DNA from: Phoma sp. XZ068 | Lineage: Eukaryota; Ascomycota; Dothideomycetes; Pleosporales; Didymellaceae | Reading direction: 5' to 3' | DNA: 64,000 nt | NCBI GenBank assembly: GCA_004835665.1 | Contig: RBKR01000009.1 | Coordinates: 930,001-994,000, forward strand | Shown: piece after piece, positions 54,162 to 64,000 of the stretch | Numbering within the stretch: position 1 is the first letter of the stretch | Layout: each line of letters begins with the position of its first letter | Position numbers and translations under genes: made by a program | The notes under the pieces: generated by a model | Seen by the model: the letters and a program-made list of their open reading frames with translations, nothing else | Told to the model about the DNA's origin: nothing | Database searches by the model: none

Positions 54162-56522
54162 ATGGCCACCGACGCTGAGCCCGCAGAGCTCAAGTGGTCT
54201 GCGCAGTACACCCTTGCCCCTCACACTCGAAGCACGCAGCTGCCCGGCGATAAGATCCTCCTGCCGCCCTCCGCGTTAGAGCAGCTGCTTGCCGCAGCCC
54301 CCGTCGTCACCTTCGACTCGGACCGCCCCCACATCACCTCGTTCGACCCTTTCAATCCATACACCCATGCTGCTGAGCGCCAGGCCCGCGCCCAGTTTCA
54401 GGACCGCCACCAGCAGCTGCCGCACCCGCTCACGTTTCGACTCGTCAACCCAGACAATGGCAGGGTCGTACACGCAGGAATACGCGAGTTCTCGGCTGAG
54501 GAGGGACAGATTGTTCTCAGCAGCTTCCTAAGAGACGCTCTGGGCATTGAGTCTGGTTCCGTGGAATCGTCGAGAGGCACAAGCCCGAATGGTCACAATG
54601 GCAGCGACGAGATCATGGGCGACGGAGAGGCTGTGAACGGCCCCCCCTTGACCAATATTACGGTACATGCAAAACAACTCCCCAAAGGCACTTTTGTCAA
54701 GCTGCGACCGCTCGAGGCAGGCTACGACCCCGAGGACTGGAAGTCGCTCCTCGAGGAACATTTGCGCTCCAACTTTACCACTCTGACCAACGGCGAAGTC
54801 CTTGTAGTATACGGCGGTCGAGGGCTGGGCGGTAAGCGGGAAGAGTTTCGATTTCTTGTGGATGGCTTCAAACCAGAAGGAGACGGCATATGCGTGGTGG
54901 ACACCGATCTGGAAGTTGACATTGAGGCTCTGAACGAAGAGCAGGCAAGAGAGACGCTGAAGAGTATTGTTGCGAAGAGGCAAAAAGCGCCAGGTACAAC
55001 CGAGGGCAGCTCTGTTGGAGGCGCAATCAACATCTTCAAGGGCAAAGACGGGCAAGTACTCGAGGGCGAGTACGTTGACTTCGAGCTAGAGTCTTGGGAC
55101 AGATCACAAGGACTCGAGATTGCCCTCAGCGGGGTAGACGATGACGAAGAGCTCGACCTCTACGTAAGCCCATATTCGACACAACAGCGTGTTCGACCAC
55201 GAGACGATGAGCATGTATTTGCCGATACTTCTAGCCAGTACCCGAAACGTATTCGGATACAGCCTACAAATGCAGAGCTTGACGGAGCAGAAGCTGTGTG
55301 GATCTCAGTCCGCGCATACCCTTCAGAGATGCCGTCGAATTCACCAAAACCTTTCCACCTTAGGGTGTCGATTTTCGATCCCAAGGCAAAGGCGACGAAC
55401 GACGAGGGGACGACTGAGGGTACTACACACGGCGCCGATGAGGTACAGTGCAAGAACTGTAACCAGTGGGTACCCAAGGGCTCACTATTCCTGCACGAGA
55501 ATTTCTGCCTACGCAACAACATTCTCTGCCCACAAGGCTGCGGCCAAGTCTTCCAAAAGCGCTCTCCAGCATTCCAAAACCACTGGCACTGTCCCCACGA
55601 CACCTTCACCGGCAACTCTTCGCTCAGCCTCCAAAAACACAACACTATCTATCACACTTCTCAATCCTGCAGCTCCTGCTCTCTCGAATTCCCCTCGCTT
55701 CCCACTCTCGCTCACCACAAAACCACCACCTGTCCCGGCAAACTCATCCTCTGCCGATTCTGCCACCTGCAAGTCCCCCAGGAAGGCGACCCCACTGAGC
55801 CGCCGAACCCCGAACTCTTACTCTCTGGCCTCACACCGCACGAGCTGGCCGACGGCGGACGCACAACCGAATGCCATTTATGCAACAAGATTGTTCGATT
55901 TAGAGACATGGAAACCCATCTGCGCCACCACGACCTCGAGCGCTTATCCCGCCCTGCGCCGCGGATCTGCCGTAACGTGAACTGCGGACGGACGCAAGAT
56001 GGCGCGAACAAACTGGGCGATACGCGCGCGGGGACACGGAAAGGCCAGGGGCCCGGAAATGAAATCGGACTGTGCAGTGTGTGCTTCGGTCCTCTGTACG
56101 TATCGCTGCATGATCCCGAGGGCAAGGCGCTACGCCGCCGGATTGAGAGGCGGTATTTGAGCCAGCTGCTTACCGGGTGTGGAAAGCCGTGGTGTAGGAA
56201 CGAGTTTTGTCGCGCTGGCAGGAAGACCTTGGGGCAGGGGGATCAGCCGGTGCCTACGCGGGAGGCCATTCCGATGGTCAAGCCGTTCTTGGAGGGCATG
56301 GATGGGAGAGGGTACAGCACACCACTGCACTTTTGCGTTGATGAAGCGAGTCAGAAGCGTCGCACGTTAGCTGAGATGTTGACGGCTGAGAAGGGTATTG
56401 AGGGGAAAGGCGGATATGGTATGGAATGGTGTGTTGCTGCGCTCGAGGCCGAGAATGGCGATCTGGATAAGGCAAGAGCATGGTTGAAGGGTTGGGCACC
56501 ACAGCGGACTGAAGCTCAGTGA
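54162..56522 (+). CDS. UFD1-domain protein with zinc fingers and UBA-like C terminus
   Basis: Ubiquitin-handling protein, probably an adaptor of the Cdc48/p97 segregase. Intronless, 786 residues, more than twice the size of canonical Ufd1. The N-terminal UFD1-type fold (~10-250) shows DKILLPPSALEQLLAAAPVV, PLTFRLVNPDNGRVVHAGIR, EFSAEEGQIVLSSFLRDALG and LPKGTFVKLRPLEAGYDPED. A TRAF/XAF1-like zinc-finger region runs ~428-560 (CKNCNQWVPKGSLFLHENFC, CPQGCGQVF, CHLCNKIVRFRDMETHLRHH). A third cysteine region follows (CRNVNCGRTQDG, GLCSVCFGPLYV, TGCGKPWCRNEFCRAG), resembling an AZUL-type zinc domain. The end MEWCVAALEAENGDLDKARA plus WLKGW reads like a UBA domain. Fungi carry this multi-domain form beside the short Ufd1. 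Domain borders are estimates. Confidence 0.88.
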   Translation: MATDAEPAELKWSAQYTLAPHTRSTQLPGDKILLPPSALEQLLAAAPVVTFDSDRPHITSFDPFNPYTHAAERQARAQFQDRHQQLPHPLTFRLVNPDNGRVVHAGIREFSAEEGQIVLSSFLRDALGIESGSVESSRGTSPNGHNGSDEIMGDGEAVNGPPLTNITVHAKQLPKGTFVKLRPLEAGYDPEDWKSLLEEHLRSNFTTLTNGEVLVVYGGRGLGGKREEFRFLVDGFKPEGDGICVVDTDLEVDIEALNEEQARETLKSIVAKRQKAPGTTEGSSVGGAINIFKGKDGQVLEGEYVDFELESWDRSQGLEIALSGVDDDEELDLYVSPYSTQQRVRPRDDEHVFADTSSQYPKRIRIQPTNAELDGAEAVWISVRAYPSEMPSNSPKPFHLRVSIFDPKAKATNDEGTTEGTTHGADEVQCKNCNQWVPKGSLFLHENFCLRNNILCPQGCGQVFQKRSPAFQNHWHCPHDTFTGNSSLSLQKHNTIYHTSQSCSSCSLEFPSLPTLAHHKTTTCPGKLILCRFCHLQVPQEGDPTEPPNPELLLSGLTPHELADGGRTTECHLCNKIVRFRDMETHLRHHDLERLSRPAPRICRNVNCGRTQDGANKLGDTRAGTRKGQGPGNEIGLCSVCFGPLYVSLHDPEGKALRRRIERRYLSQLLTGCGKPWCRNEFCRAGRKTLGQGDQPVPTREAIPMVKPFLEGMDGRGYSTPLHFCVDEASQKRRTLAEMLTAEKGIEGKGGYGMEWCVAALEAENGDLDKARAWLKGWAPQRTEAQ

Positions 56523-56770
56523 GCTTACCTGACCGGCTGGATACCATACTACCCAGCGAAAATATAGATCAAAGACCGAATCATATAGACACGAGAGATA
56601 CCCCAAATGAAGAATTGATGAGATGTTGAAGCTATCAGAAAATATCGACTGTGACATTCATGCACTGTATGGTCCAGCAAAAATTCCACGCACCGCCCAC
56701 AGATAAATGAACTCCGCCGCTAATGCTATTCACATACTGAAGATGGTTGCACTAGTACTGTTAAAAGCCC

Positions 56771-59344
56771 CTAGATGTTGTACTTAATGTAGCCAATGGT
56801 GTTCGGGTACACACTCAGGTTGTCGGACCATGTTCCCTTCTTCTCACCATTGATAGTCAGCATGTTTTCAACTCCAACTTCGCTCAATGCAAAAGCTTGG
56901 AAGGTCGATGATCCCTCGATGCTCAGAATCTGATTCTGACAGATTCTTCTACCGTTCGGTGCATCAGGGGAACTACACGACACGTCGTAGTTGATGAAGA
57001 AGGAATAGAGACCTCCACCATAGACAAGGACATTGGTCGAGTCCACGACGCGGAGTCCCCACGGGCGCTGGCCAGTGGTGTAGACAGGGTCGTTGTATGC
57101 TGCTTGCCGTGCATAGGGTTGACTCAGTGCGTCCGGTGTTGGCATGTAGTATGGAGTTTCGGTCTGGATGAAGCCAGCAAAAATGTCTGACGCTTTGCTG
57201 AACTGGTACTGATAGAGGGCGTGATGCTCAACTCCATTTGCCCAGAGCCAGGTTCCTCTGCCCTCGACTAGGAGGCCGCGTCCAGTAAAGATTGAAACGC
57301 GTGTCGAGTTCCAGTCGTCAAGGTCATGGTCTGCAGTCCAGAACCAGTTGTTCTATAAGACAAGTCAGCAAGGACCCTGGCCTATTAAAGTATATTTGCT
57401 TACCTCGAAGTATGCTCCCGAGGCGGAGTTGGTGATATGGACATTGGTGTGCGCGGCAAAGCACTGAGGATTAACTGATCCGGTAGGGCACTGTGCAACC
57501 TGATGTCCAGTACCTTTGGCTCCTCCAACGCGTGTATGAACGTCCCAGATACCTGAGCCACGGGCAGTCCTCAGGTTGTATTCGATGAGCTTCGCTCCGG
57601 GGGTACCTCCCTGAGTCTGCACGATCATGTCTGACCATTCGATGGTTCCACTCTCTCCAGCTTTGCCAACGCGAACCACGGGCCTTGGGTTGTTCTGGTC
57701 AGCGAAATTGCTACCTGAGCCCATGATGGCCGAGAAAGTCTCCCCGACAGCACGGAGACCGGGCGGGAATTCGAGCGTATTGGTGACCCGATATACACCA
57801 TGTTCAAAGAATAGGACCTTGTTTTCCGATACGGCTCGGTTGATGGCATTCTGCACAGCAGTGGTGTCGTCGGTGTTACCATTTCCTGTAGCACCAGAGC
57901 CACGAGCACTTATGAAACTCGCCACGCCCAGAGTTTCATACTGAGGTTTCGACTTCGAGTAGAACTTGCCATTGTCCAAAAGTCCTGTAGGCCGGGCTGC
58001 TGTTGTCATAGCGCCCTGGAACTTCTCTGGCCCGTTAGGTGTGTACTTATTGCCCTGACCCCATGTACCGATAGTGATGGATCCACCTGCAAGCACTGTA
58101 GCGCCGCTGGGTCCTTTTACTGCGACTGGTACGTTGTTGAGCTTGACATTTTCAATGACGAGCTGTCCGGCACCGATGGGAGTTGTGGTCCTTGTCCATG
58201 CTTGGTCAACAAAAGTAGGGCAGTTGGTGATTTCACTGTCGATGATGACGACCGAGCCGACCTCCAACTTGTTGCCTTGCGCGCCGTTAGTCATGGAAAA
58301 GGCAGTACCGCAGTCACTAATGGTGAGGCCGGAGTACAGCCAACCCCAGTTCCAAATCTGGGAGATGCCGACAACAGCTTTAGAGATCTTGACATTGCGC
58401 ATCGTGAACTGTTGGTTACCAATGTTCATACCGTACAGGCCTCCCTCAATGTCGAGGTCAGCCATGTGGCCTCCGGAACCTAACCAGGATCAGTACGAAT
58501 TGTAAGGACTCTTTCTTGAGAACTTACCGTTCTCTACAAAAATACCAGCATGAACAGAGTTCGATGCTTGAGTCATGCGAATCTTAACATTCTGAATCGT
58601 GGTAGCCTGCGAAGCTGGCCAGTGAATAGCTTGGAAGCCTTGGGTCGGGCTCCTGGCAGTGCCGTCGATGATCAAGTTGCGAATCTGGCGCATGAACAAG
58701 TTCGTAGAGATCCAACCGGGCGAGCCGTCATTGTTATTGTACGGACTTCCATCGATCAGTGCTAATGCTTCAAGGCCGGCTGAGGCTTTGAGAGTTGGTA
58801 GGCTTCGAGGGTTACCGATAAGCTGGGTCATGTAATAAAAGATGATCGGTTTGCCAATGAGGTATGTGCCAGAGGGGATGTACACGACGGCGGGAGTGTC
58901 AGTCGACGAGTCGCATACAGAAGGACCGCAGCGATTTCCGTCGCTAATTGCACGATTGATGGCGTCCGAATCGTCAGTGACACCGTCGCCTTTCGAAGTA
59001 AGTCAAGATTCAGCTCAAGTGGTGAGAGACTTACCCTTTGCGCCATAGTCTCGCACGTTTCGAAAGACTTTGTATCCAGCTGGGTTTGGGTTGAACGGAG
59101 CGATGCCCTTGCCGGACAGATCGTTCAGCCAGTAGCCATCAACAACAACTCGTGGTTGCAGTTTCTCGTTAAGAATGACAGGATCGAAGCTCGCGGGTGC
59201 AGCATCTGCAGCTCGAGGGAGTGGCGCTGTTGGGAGGCACGTTAGCTACTAGATATAGAAAATGCTGCTTCAAGTGAGCCTACCGATGACCGCACTCTGC
59301 GTGCTAGCTGCCCAAAGGCAGAGCACAACTGAGAGAATATACAT
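56771..59344 (-). CDS. Exo-beta-1,3-glucanase, glycoside hydrolase family 55
   Basis: Secreted enzyme that releases glucose from beta-1,3-glucan of cell walls or storage glucan. Exons: 59284-59344, 59035-59226, 58528-58989, 57404-58479, 56771-57352, introns of 45-57 nt; 790 residues. A signal peptide MYILSVVLCLWAASTQSAVI is followed by PLPRA, a likely propeptide site. Two tandem right-handed beta-helix (pectate-lyase-3) halves begin at VFRNVRDYGAKGDGVTDDSD and at VASFISARGSGATGNGNTDD. The first has the glycoside-hydrolase-55 segments YIPSGTYLIGKPIIFYY and RNLIIDGTARSPTQGFQAIH; the second has LFFEHGVYRVTNTLEFPPGL. A late region reads LVEGRGTWLWANGVEHHALY. Length and duplicate-helix layout fit family 55. 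Three CCCCT/AGGGG motifs lie about 190-230 bp upstream. Confidence 0.93.
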
Positions 59345-61158
59345 GAGCTTGTGAAGTGTGCACACGAGAGGCGTTGTGCAAGGTCTCGGATGAGGAGGCG
59401 ATCGATCGCGCTCAATGTACGGGTGCTCAGGGCAAGCGGAGAGTGAGCCAGCGAGTACCCATTTTCACAGCAGGAGCGACGTGTCTATTTATCTCAGGGT
59501 TGATGTCCATTTACTTTTGCCCCACTAAAGCGGAGGGGAGTTGTGGGAAGGAGCAAGTGAACCCCTGCCCCTCCAAGAGACACTGGTCATCCATAGGGAT
59601 GCCTTGAGCAGCCGAGCATTCCAGGGAGTCTAAAGAGCTCCTATGACTGGCCGCAGCAGCAGGCCAACTCCACTGCCTGGTCCTTGAATGAACGGTCATA
59701 CGCCAGGTCAAACTTCGGTTGGTGTTCTGGCAGACACGGCTTCGTTTCGCATTTTGGCATTCCATACCCATTGTCGGGAATCCCTCTCTTGGTTGAGCTG
59801 ACGCGGTCTAGTACAAGGCGCGTACGTGCATTGAGTAAAATGAGGGTACTATGGAAGCAAGGACAAAGTATCGAAGCAGAGTACAAGGTCGTTGAATAGT
59901 CGGGGGGCTAAACTGGAATAGGTCCATGTCACCGGGTCGGCACGTCTAATCCCCGCCACAGAAGGTCCAACCACTGAGCGACACAGGACGGAGGCATGTG
60001 ATGACTAGCTTCCTGCCAGATGTTTACAGCGGTTCTGGAAGTTATCGCCGCTGCTACTGTGCTTTTAGCGTCTGGTGTAAACACCTGCCATCTGTTTTGC
60101 TGCCTCGTGGCCCATGTGTTTTGTGGGGTATGGGGAAGGCCATGGGCTTGCTCGGTGATTGTGTTACACTGCGTCGATCTTCCACGTCCACACGGGTTGC
60201 GACATGACCTCTTCCACACTGCGCGCGTGCTTGCGCTGGAGTCCTGAGCCATAGACGCACCACCAGAGCCTTCTTCGTGCATGAAGAAGTTAGAGCTGCT
60301 AGTCGCGTGCGCCATCCAAGACACAGTGACACTGGCGTGGAGAAGATGACCTGGTCTGACGTTGCAGAACCCAAAGTTGACTCCACTGCAGCCGTTCCTG
60401 GACCCGTCCGAGTCAAATGTCTTGGAAGCAGAAAGTCTATCGTATGTATGCAAGGGCAGAAGTGGTTTGAAACGCGGCGCGTAGATCTTCAGATGGGTTC
60501 TATACGCTGATTGATGGTAGTCGAAATAAAGGACATGAGGGAACGACGCATCCTTGTCAGGAGTCGTGATCGGAGGTGATGCCTGTTGCGGATCGTTTGC
60601 AACACGGACATGCCCCAGACTCTAGCAGTTCGAGTGAAAGACCTAGAGCCGAAGGGTTGCAGGTAGATCAGATGGCCCAAGCGGATATATTAAGGAGCAT
60701 GGGTGTTGACTAGTCATGTGCTCAAGCCATTTACCTTTAACCAATCATTGCAACTATCTCTTTCATTAGAAAGGAGCTTGACAACTCCCCGTAGACCACT
60801 TTCTCAAAGTTAACCCAGTAGCACATGCAAGAATCGTTACAGCAAAGTTTTCTGAAGAAGTTGTCGCGACAAATCACCAGCTGACAATATGTCGCTGCTG
60901 CCGGTCATGCTACATCTTCCAGCCGCATCTTATGAGCTCCAACATAGCGTGGTCGTGATCGTGGAGTGATCTGTGGGTGGACCTCTCTTTTTCTGAACCT
61001 CTGCCGTCGGGTGGTGTGCCTTCTATGCTCATGCCATACATGGTTCCACCGAATGTGTGGGCTTTTACGTCCAAAGCCAATATCCGAAGAAGTAGGGTCG
61101 GGTATGACAATATGTACTACCATGAGGAGTAATACTCAAAAACGGCCGACAGCGAACC
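59345..61158. other. 1.8-kb intergenic region upstream of the GH55 gene
   Basis: Contains the GH55 promoter and the 3' flank of the thioesterase gene. Overlapping ORFs on both strands around 59929-60453 are probably chance: the longest (174 codons, minus) shows no domain. No RNA gene or repeat seen. Confidence 0.5.
59534..59572. promoter_or_regulatory. Cluster of three stress-response-element-like motifs upstream of GH55
   Basis: AGGGG at 59534-59538, CCCCT at 59562-59566 and CCCCT at 59568-59572, about 190-230 bp before the GH55 ATG. CCCCT/AGGGG is the core bound by Msn2/4-type zinc fingers in yeast. Five-base motifs are common, so the value is the clustering only. Confidence 0.35.
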
Positions 61159-61931
61159 TCATAGCTTCGGCTTGACTTCGACAAACATGCAATCTCCAGT
61201 GGTGTACACAGTCCCAGCGCCATCCTCTATCGTCGCACGTACATATAACTTCCTGCCGTCTTGTCGCTCTATCTTTGCGGTACAGAGCAGAGGACCAGGA
61301 ACAGGTATTGGCTTCTTATAGACTGTGTTAATATCTATAGCACGCTGATTAGCATCAAGGCCAACAGCACTGCCCAATGAATCCACCTACAGGCTGTAAG
61401 GTAATGCATGGCATGCCGAGAGCCCAAGCTCTCTACTCTCTCAAATACATTCATCTGTATCAACCCTCCGCAAGCTTCATCTAAAAGTGTAGCTGCAAAA
61501 CCCCCATGTAGAACTTGTGGGTAACCATTGAGACCGTCGCCCAGATCCAGGATGACCAGAAGCTCTCTGTACGCCAGATCGTCGTCTTCCTTTTTGGTTG
61601 GCCTCAATGTCAGCATCGTTCGAATCGTGCGATTGGTGTCAAGCGTCTCTGCGAAGAACGAATCCTCGCCTGATGGCTTTGGAATCCGATTCAAGCTCGC
61701 CGTAGGCGTCCATCGCTTGTCCTTGATGAGCTCGGCAGCCCAGGGGATGGATGACAGTCTGGCAATATCGGCCTCTATCATGGTGGTTGTTTCGTGACCT
61801 TCGTATCGTCGCTGCAGTGGGCGCGGTGAGAGTATGCCGTGGACATGCCGAGGTAGTGAGAGGCTGCACGGATCCGCTAGCTTACTGATTGCAGCCGAGA
61901 CCTGCGCATTTCCTGAACTTGCCACTGTCAT
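61159..61931 (-). CDS. Hot-dog fold thioesterase family protein
   Basis: Probable acyl-CoA thioesterase of the 4HBT/PaaI type; substrate unknown. Exons 61391-61931 and 61159-61334 with a 56-nt intron (GTAGGT donor, CTATAG acceptor) give 238 residues from Met 61931. The hot-dog core has the catalytic-helix segment LHGGFAATLLDEACGGLIQM (HGG followed by an acidic residue), then the strand AMHYLTAYINTVYKKPIPVP formed across the intron, then CTAKIERQDGRKLYVRATIE and the end GDCMFVEVKPKL. The N-terminal 50 residues lack a clear role; starting at Met 61781 (MIEADIARLSSIPWAAELIK) would give 188 residues and may be the true start. Similar fungal proteins are often mitochondrial or peroxisomal, but I see no firm signal. 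Confidence 0.85.
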
Positions 61932-62410
61932 CCTTGAATGTGTTTTTGATTATCCTTTACAACTCGATCGTTGTTCGCCTTTTTCCAGACTCATTTTGCT
62001 TTACGATCACAACTGACAATGATGCGCGATGTTGATGCCGTAAGTAGACTGACAACGAGGATGCCTTGATACAACAGGTCCAAGACAGTGTCTCGCTGCG
62101 ACAAACACGCGTTATCTCCTCACTCAGACTTCCCTTTGCTGGAAGTAGGCAAAATTACTACGAATGGCGTTCCTCACATGCATGTTCCACACGTCACAAA
62201 GTGCAGACGTCATCTATACACGCTAATCAAATGTCAACGACGCGACACTTTAACGCATACTTACCCCAGACTGGATGTTGATGATGATACGTTATCTAGA
62301 ACTCATTCCTCGCCCCGGTCATATACTGAGAGCTTTCCTGCAATCTGCAAATAATCTTGACTCTCCATAGCGTTACAGTGATTCAACCAATACCGTCTCA
62401 CGACCACATC
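61932..62410. other. Divergent intergenic region
   Basis: About 480 bp between the thioesterase and the small repeat protein. Nothing recognisable. Confidence 0.5.
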
Positions 62411-62776
62411 ATGTCCAAGCCACACTCCAAGACAGTCCGAGGAACATTTGATAACCCAAAGACGCAGGCCGCCATCAATTCGGATAGCACACCCCCACAG
62501 CTAGGGGACCATGTCTCGCTGAAGCCTGAGACTGACAACCCACCCACGCCAGACAATCAGAAAGCCACTTCGTCACCAGGTTTCAATCCATCATCAAACT
62601 CGGACAATAGTGACCTCCCTCACTCCAAGAAGGTCAGGGGGACATTGGCAAATTCGGATGGAAAGCGAGTCAATAATACCCAACTGGGTGATCCAACAAG
62701 CTTGAAGGCCGAGACGAGCAAGACCGACCTGGGAAGGCAGACGGAGAGGGAGGGTATGGAGAAGAGCAAGCTCTAG
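62411..62776 (+). CDS. Small disordered protein with two imperfect internal repeats
   Basis: Unrecognised. From Met 62411 it has 121 residues (an in-frame Met at 62357 would add 18). Two related segments are visible: HSKTVRGTFDN ... PQLGDHVSLKPET and HSKKVRGTLAN ... TQLGDPTSLKAET, each ~40 residues with the order basic turn, Asn, variable linker, QLGD, SLKxET. Between them lies a Pro/Ser/Asn linker. The composition is polar, with no cysteine, no hydrophobic core, signal peptide or helix, so it is likely disordered. The repeat structure supports real coding, since both repeats keep the same frame. Small hydrophilic stress-type proteins of fungi look like this, but function is not known. Confidence 0.6.
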   Translation: MSKPHSKTVRGTFDNPKTQAAINSDSTPPQLGDHVSLKPETDNPPTPDNQKATSSPGFNPSSNSDNSDLPHSKKVRGTLANSDGKRVNNTQLGDPTSLKAETSKTDLGRQTEREGMEKSKL

Positions 62777-63197
62777 ATGGACATGTAAGGAGTGGATTTG
62801 AAAACATCTTGATCGAAAGAATTAGATGCTCAAAGGAACTTTCACCAGGTTCAATTATCCCTTGATTTGGAAGTGATATGGTCAAGATCGATGTGGGGAG
62901 ATTGCGGGGCCCCAGGTTTTTGACATGATATTTGCAACGAACAAATGAACAATGAAGCGCGGCGGAATTGTATAAGGCCAACGTTGGAGATTATAGAATG
63001 AAGTCAAAATTATAGAATGCCAAGTATGATGCCAATCGCGAATCAATAAGAGCTACACGTGGTGAACCCTTGCAGATCTACGGGAGCTCCCTGCCCCACC
63101 GAGGGGTACGGTAACGGTAACTTCAACAGCGTTCATCAACATTTCCCCCAAGCATTCACACCCCACGCTCAACACCGCCAATCGCCCAACCGTCAAC
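62777..63197. other. Intergenic region before the inositol monophosphatase gene
   Basis: About 420 bp in tandem orientation. No ORF with a domain and no RNA gene seen. Confidence 0.5.
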
Positions 63198-64000
63198 ATG
63201 ACAGACCTCAACCTCAACGAGATTTGCGATTTCATGATCTCAGTCGCCAAAAGCGCCGCCGATCGAATCACCTCCGCAACACCAACTACCTCGTCCTCCG
63301 GCTCGAAGAAGAACTCCGTCGACCTCGTCACCGAAACCGATCAAGCCGTTGAGAAGCTCATCTCCACCTCCCTCCGTGAGAAATACCCCGGCTTCTCCTT
63401 CATGGGCGAGGAGACGTACAAGCCTGGCGACACACTCACGCCCGCACCGACATTCATCTGCGATCCAATCGACGGCACAACAAACTTTGTGCACCGATAC
63501 CCGTATGTGTCGATATCGTTGGGATTGGCGATCGATTTGAAGCCCGTGATTGGCGTCGTGTACAACCCCTTCACGCAGACACTATATTCGGCGATCAAAG
63601 GACAGGGCGCATATTTGAATCAGACGACGAAGCTGCCCCTGACACCGCCAACACCGCTTGAGACGCTGAACACATGTCTGGTTGCAGTTGAGTGGGGAAG
63701 CGACCGCAGCGGGAACGACTTCACAGTCAAGAGCGAGACATTCAAGAACTTGGCTGCGACGAAGGAGAATGGTGGAGGTATGGTGCATGGACTGAGGTCA
63801 TTCGGATCTGCGGCCTTGAACTTGTGTGGGGTGGCTAGCGGAGGTCTGGATATCTACTGGGAAGCTGGCTGCTGGGCGTGGGATGTTTGTGCTGGGTGGA
63901 TTATTCTTGAAGAAGCTGGTGGCCTCATCGTTGATGCGAATCCAGGGAACTGGGAGCCAAGAGTGGACGAGAGGAGATACATGGCTGTTCGTGGCGGAGA
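63198..64000 (+). CDS. Inositol monophosphatase family protein, 3' end outside window
   Basis: Mg-dependent, lithium-sensitive phosphatase acting on inositol monophosphate, or a QutG-like relative in quinate metabolism. It opens at Met 63198 (MTDLNLNEICDFMISVAKSA) and the frame runs without a stop to the edge, 267 codons. Metal-binding motifs are all present: DLVTETDQAVEKLI, FMGEET, the core CDPIDGTTNFVH (~94-105), and near the end the second motif GCWAWDVCAGWIILEEAGG. The fold segment VSISLGLAIDLKPVIGVVYN with AIKGQGAYLN is typical. Family members are ~270-320 residues, so only a short C-terminal piece is missing. No intron seen in the visible part. Choice between inositol and quinate role cannot be made without the neighbours to the right. 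Confidence 0.93.
   Translation, partial: MTDLNLNEICDFMISVAKSAADRITSATPTTSSSGSKKNSVDLVTETDQAVEKLISTSLREKYPGFSFMGEETYKPGDTLTPAPTFICDPIDGTTNFVHRYPYVSISLGLAIDLKPVIGVVYNPFTQTLYSAIKGQGAYLNQTTKLPLTPPTPLETLNTCLVAVEWGSDRSGNDFTVKSETFKNLAATKENGGGMVHGLRSFGSAALNLCGVASGGLDIYWEAGCWAWDVCAGWIILEEAGGLIVDANPGNWEPRVDERRYMAVRGG

Noticed and set aside
59929..60453. 174-codon minus-strand ORF in the 1.8-kb gap near 60 kb
   Set aside because: No domain or repeat, competing open frames on the opposite strand, and unusual composition (Cys, Trp, His, Arg-rich) typical of chance frames.

Overview
The window is nuclear DNA of a filamentous ascomycete (Pezizomycotina). Genes carry short introns of about 41-150 nt, mostly near 50 nt, with GTAAGT-like donors, CTAAC/CTGAC-like branch points and AG acceptors. 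Genes are dense on both strands with no operon structure. NoxR, a KapC-type bZIP factor, peroxisomal urate oxidase and a GH55 glucanase fit this group. Gene content and protein style suggest Dothideomycetes, perhaps Pleosporales, but that placement is inference. I see no transposons, CRISPR arrays, tRNA or rRNA genes, viral genes or secondary-metabolite cluster.

Layout. 1-13.9 kb: Tof1/Swi1 (cut by the left edge), 3-hydroxyacyl-CoA dehydrogenase, mitochondrial ribosomal protein uL13m, the copper chaperone for SOD1, an uncharacterised single-pass membrane protein, NoxR, and a 59-residue Tom6 split over two exons. 13.8-25 kb: a RING-LON protein (CrgA-like), a Rictor/Ste16 TORC2 subunit, urate oxidase and a DUF4419 protein. 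25-32.4 kb: a large type II membrane protein, HMG-CoA synthase and Cox16. 32.8-45.8 kb: the 2504-residue checkpoint kinase Mec1/ATR, Arp8 of INO80 and the bZIP factor KapC. 47-56.5 kb: pterin-4a-carbinolamine dehydratase, holocytochrome c synthase, Yip1, an F-box/zinc-cluster gene of uncertain 3' structure, and a UFD1-domain protein. 56.8-64 kb: GH55 exo-beta-1,3-glucanase, a hot-dog thioesterase, a small disordered repeat protein and an inositol monophosphatase cut by the right edge.

Most genes are conserved housekeeping genes. Two functional themes stand out. One is mitochondrial biogenesis and respiration (uL13m, Tom6, Cox16, Cyc3, hydroxyacyl-CoA dehydrogenase). The other is replication stress and chromatin (Tof1, Mec1, Arp8). 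The genes are interspersed with others and I do not claim co-regulated clusters.

The observations most worth checking are: (1) a perfect TCGG-N6-CCGA element, the known UaY binding consensus, upstream of urate oxidase; (2) a 118-codon open extension in the same frame directly after the Arp8 stop codon, with an AT-hook-like core; (3) three cleanly splicing zinc-cluster exons downstream of, and in frame with, the F-box gene but separated from it by two TGA codons; (4) a 24-codon upstream ORF whose stop abuts the Rictor start codon; (5) paired MluI boxes just upstream of Tof1; and (6) a perfect GATA-containing inverted repeat in the HMG-CoA synthase upstream gap. All exon boundaries were placed by eye from splice signals and reading frame.
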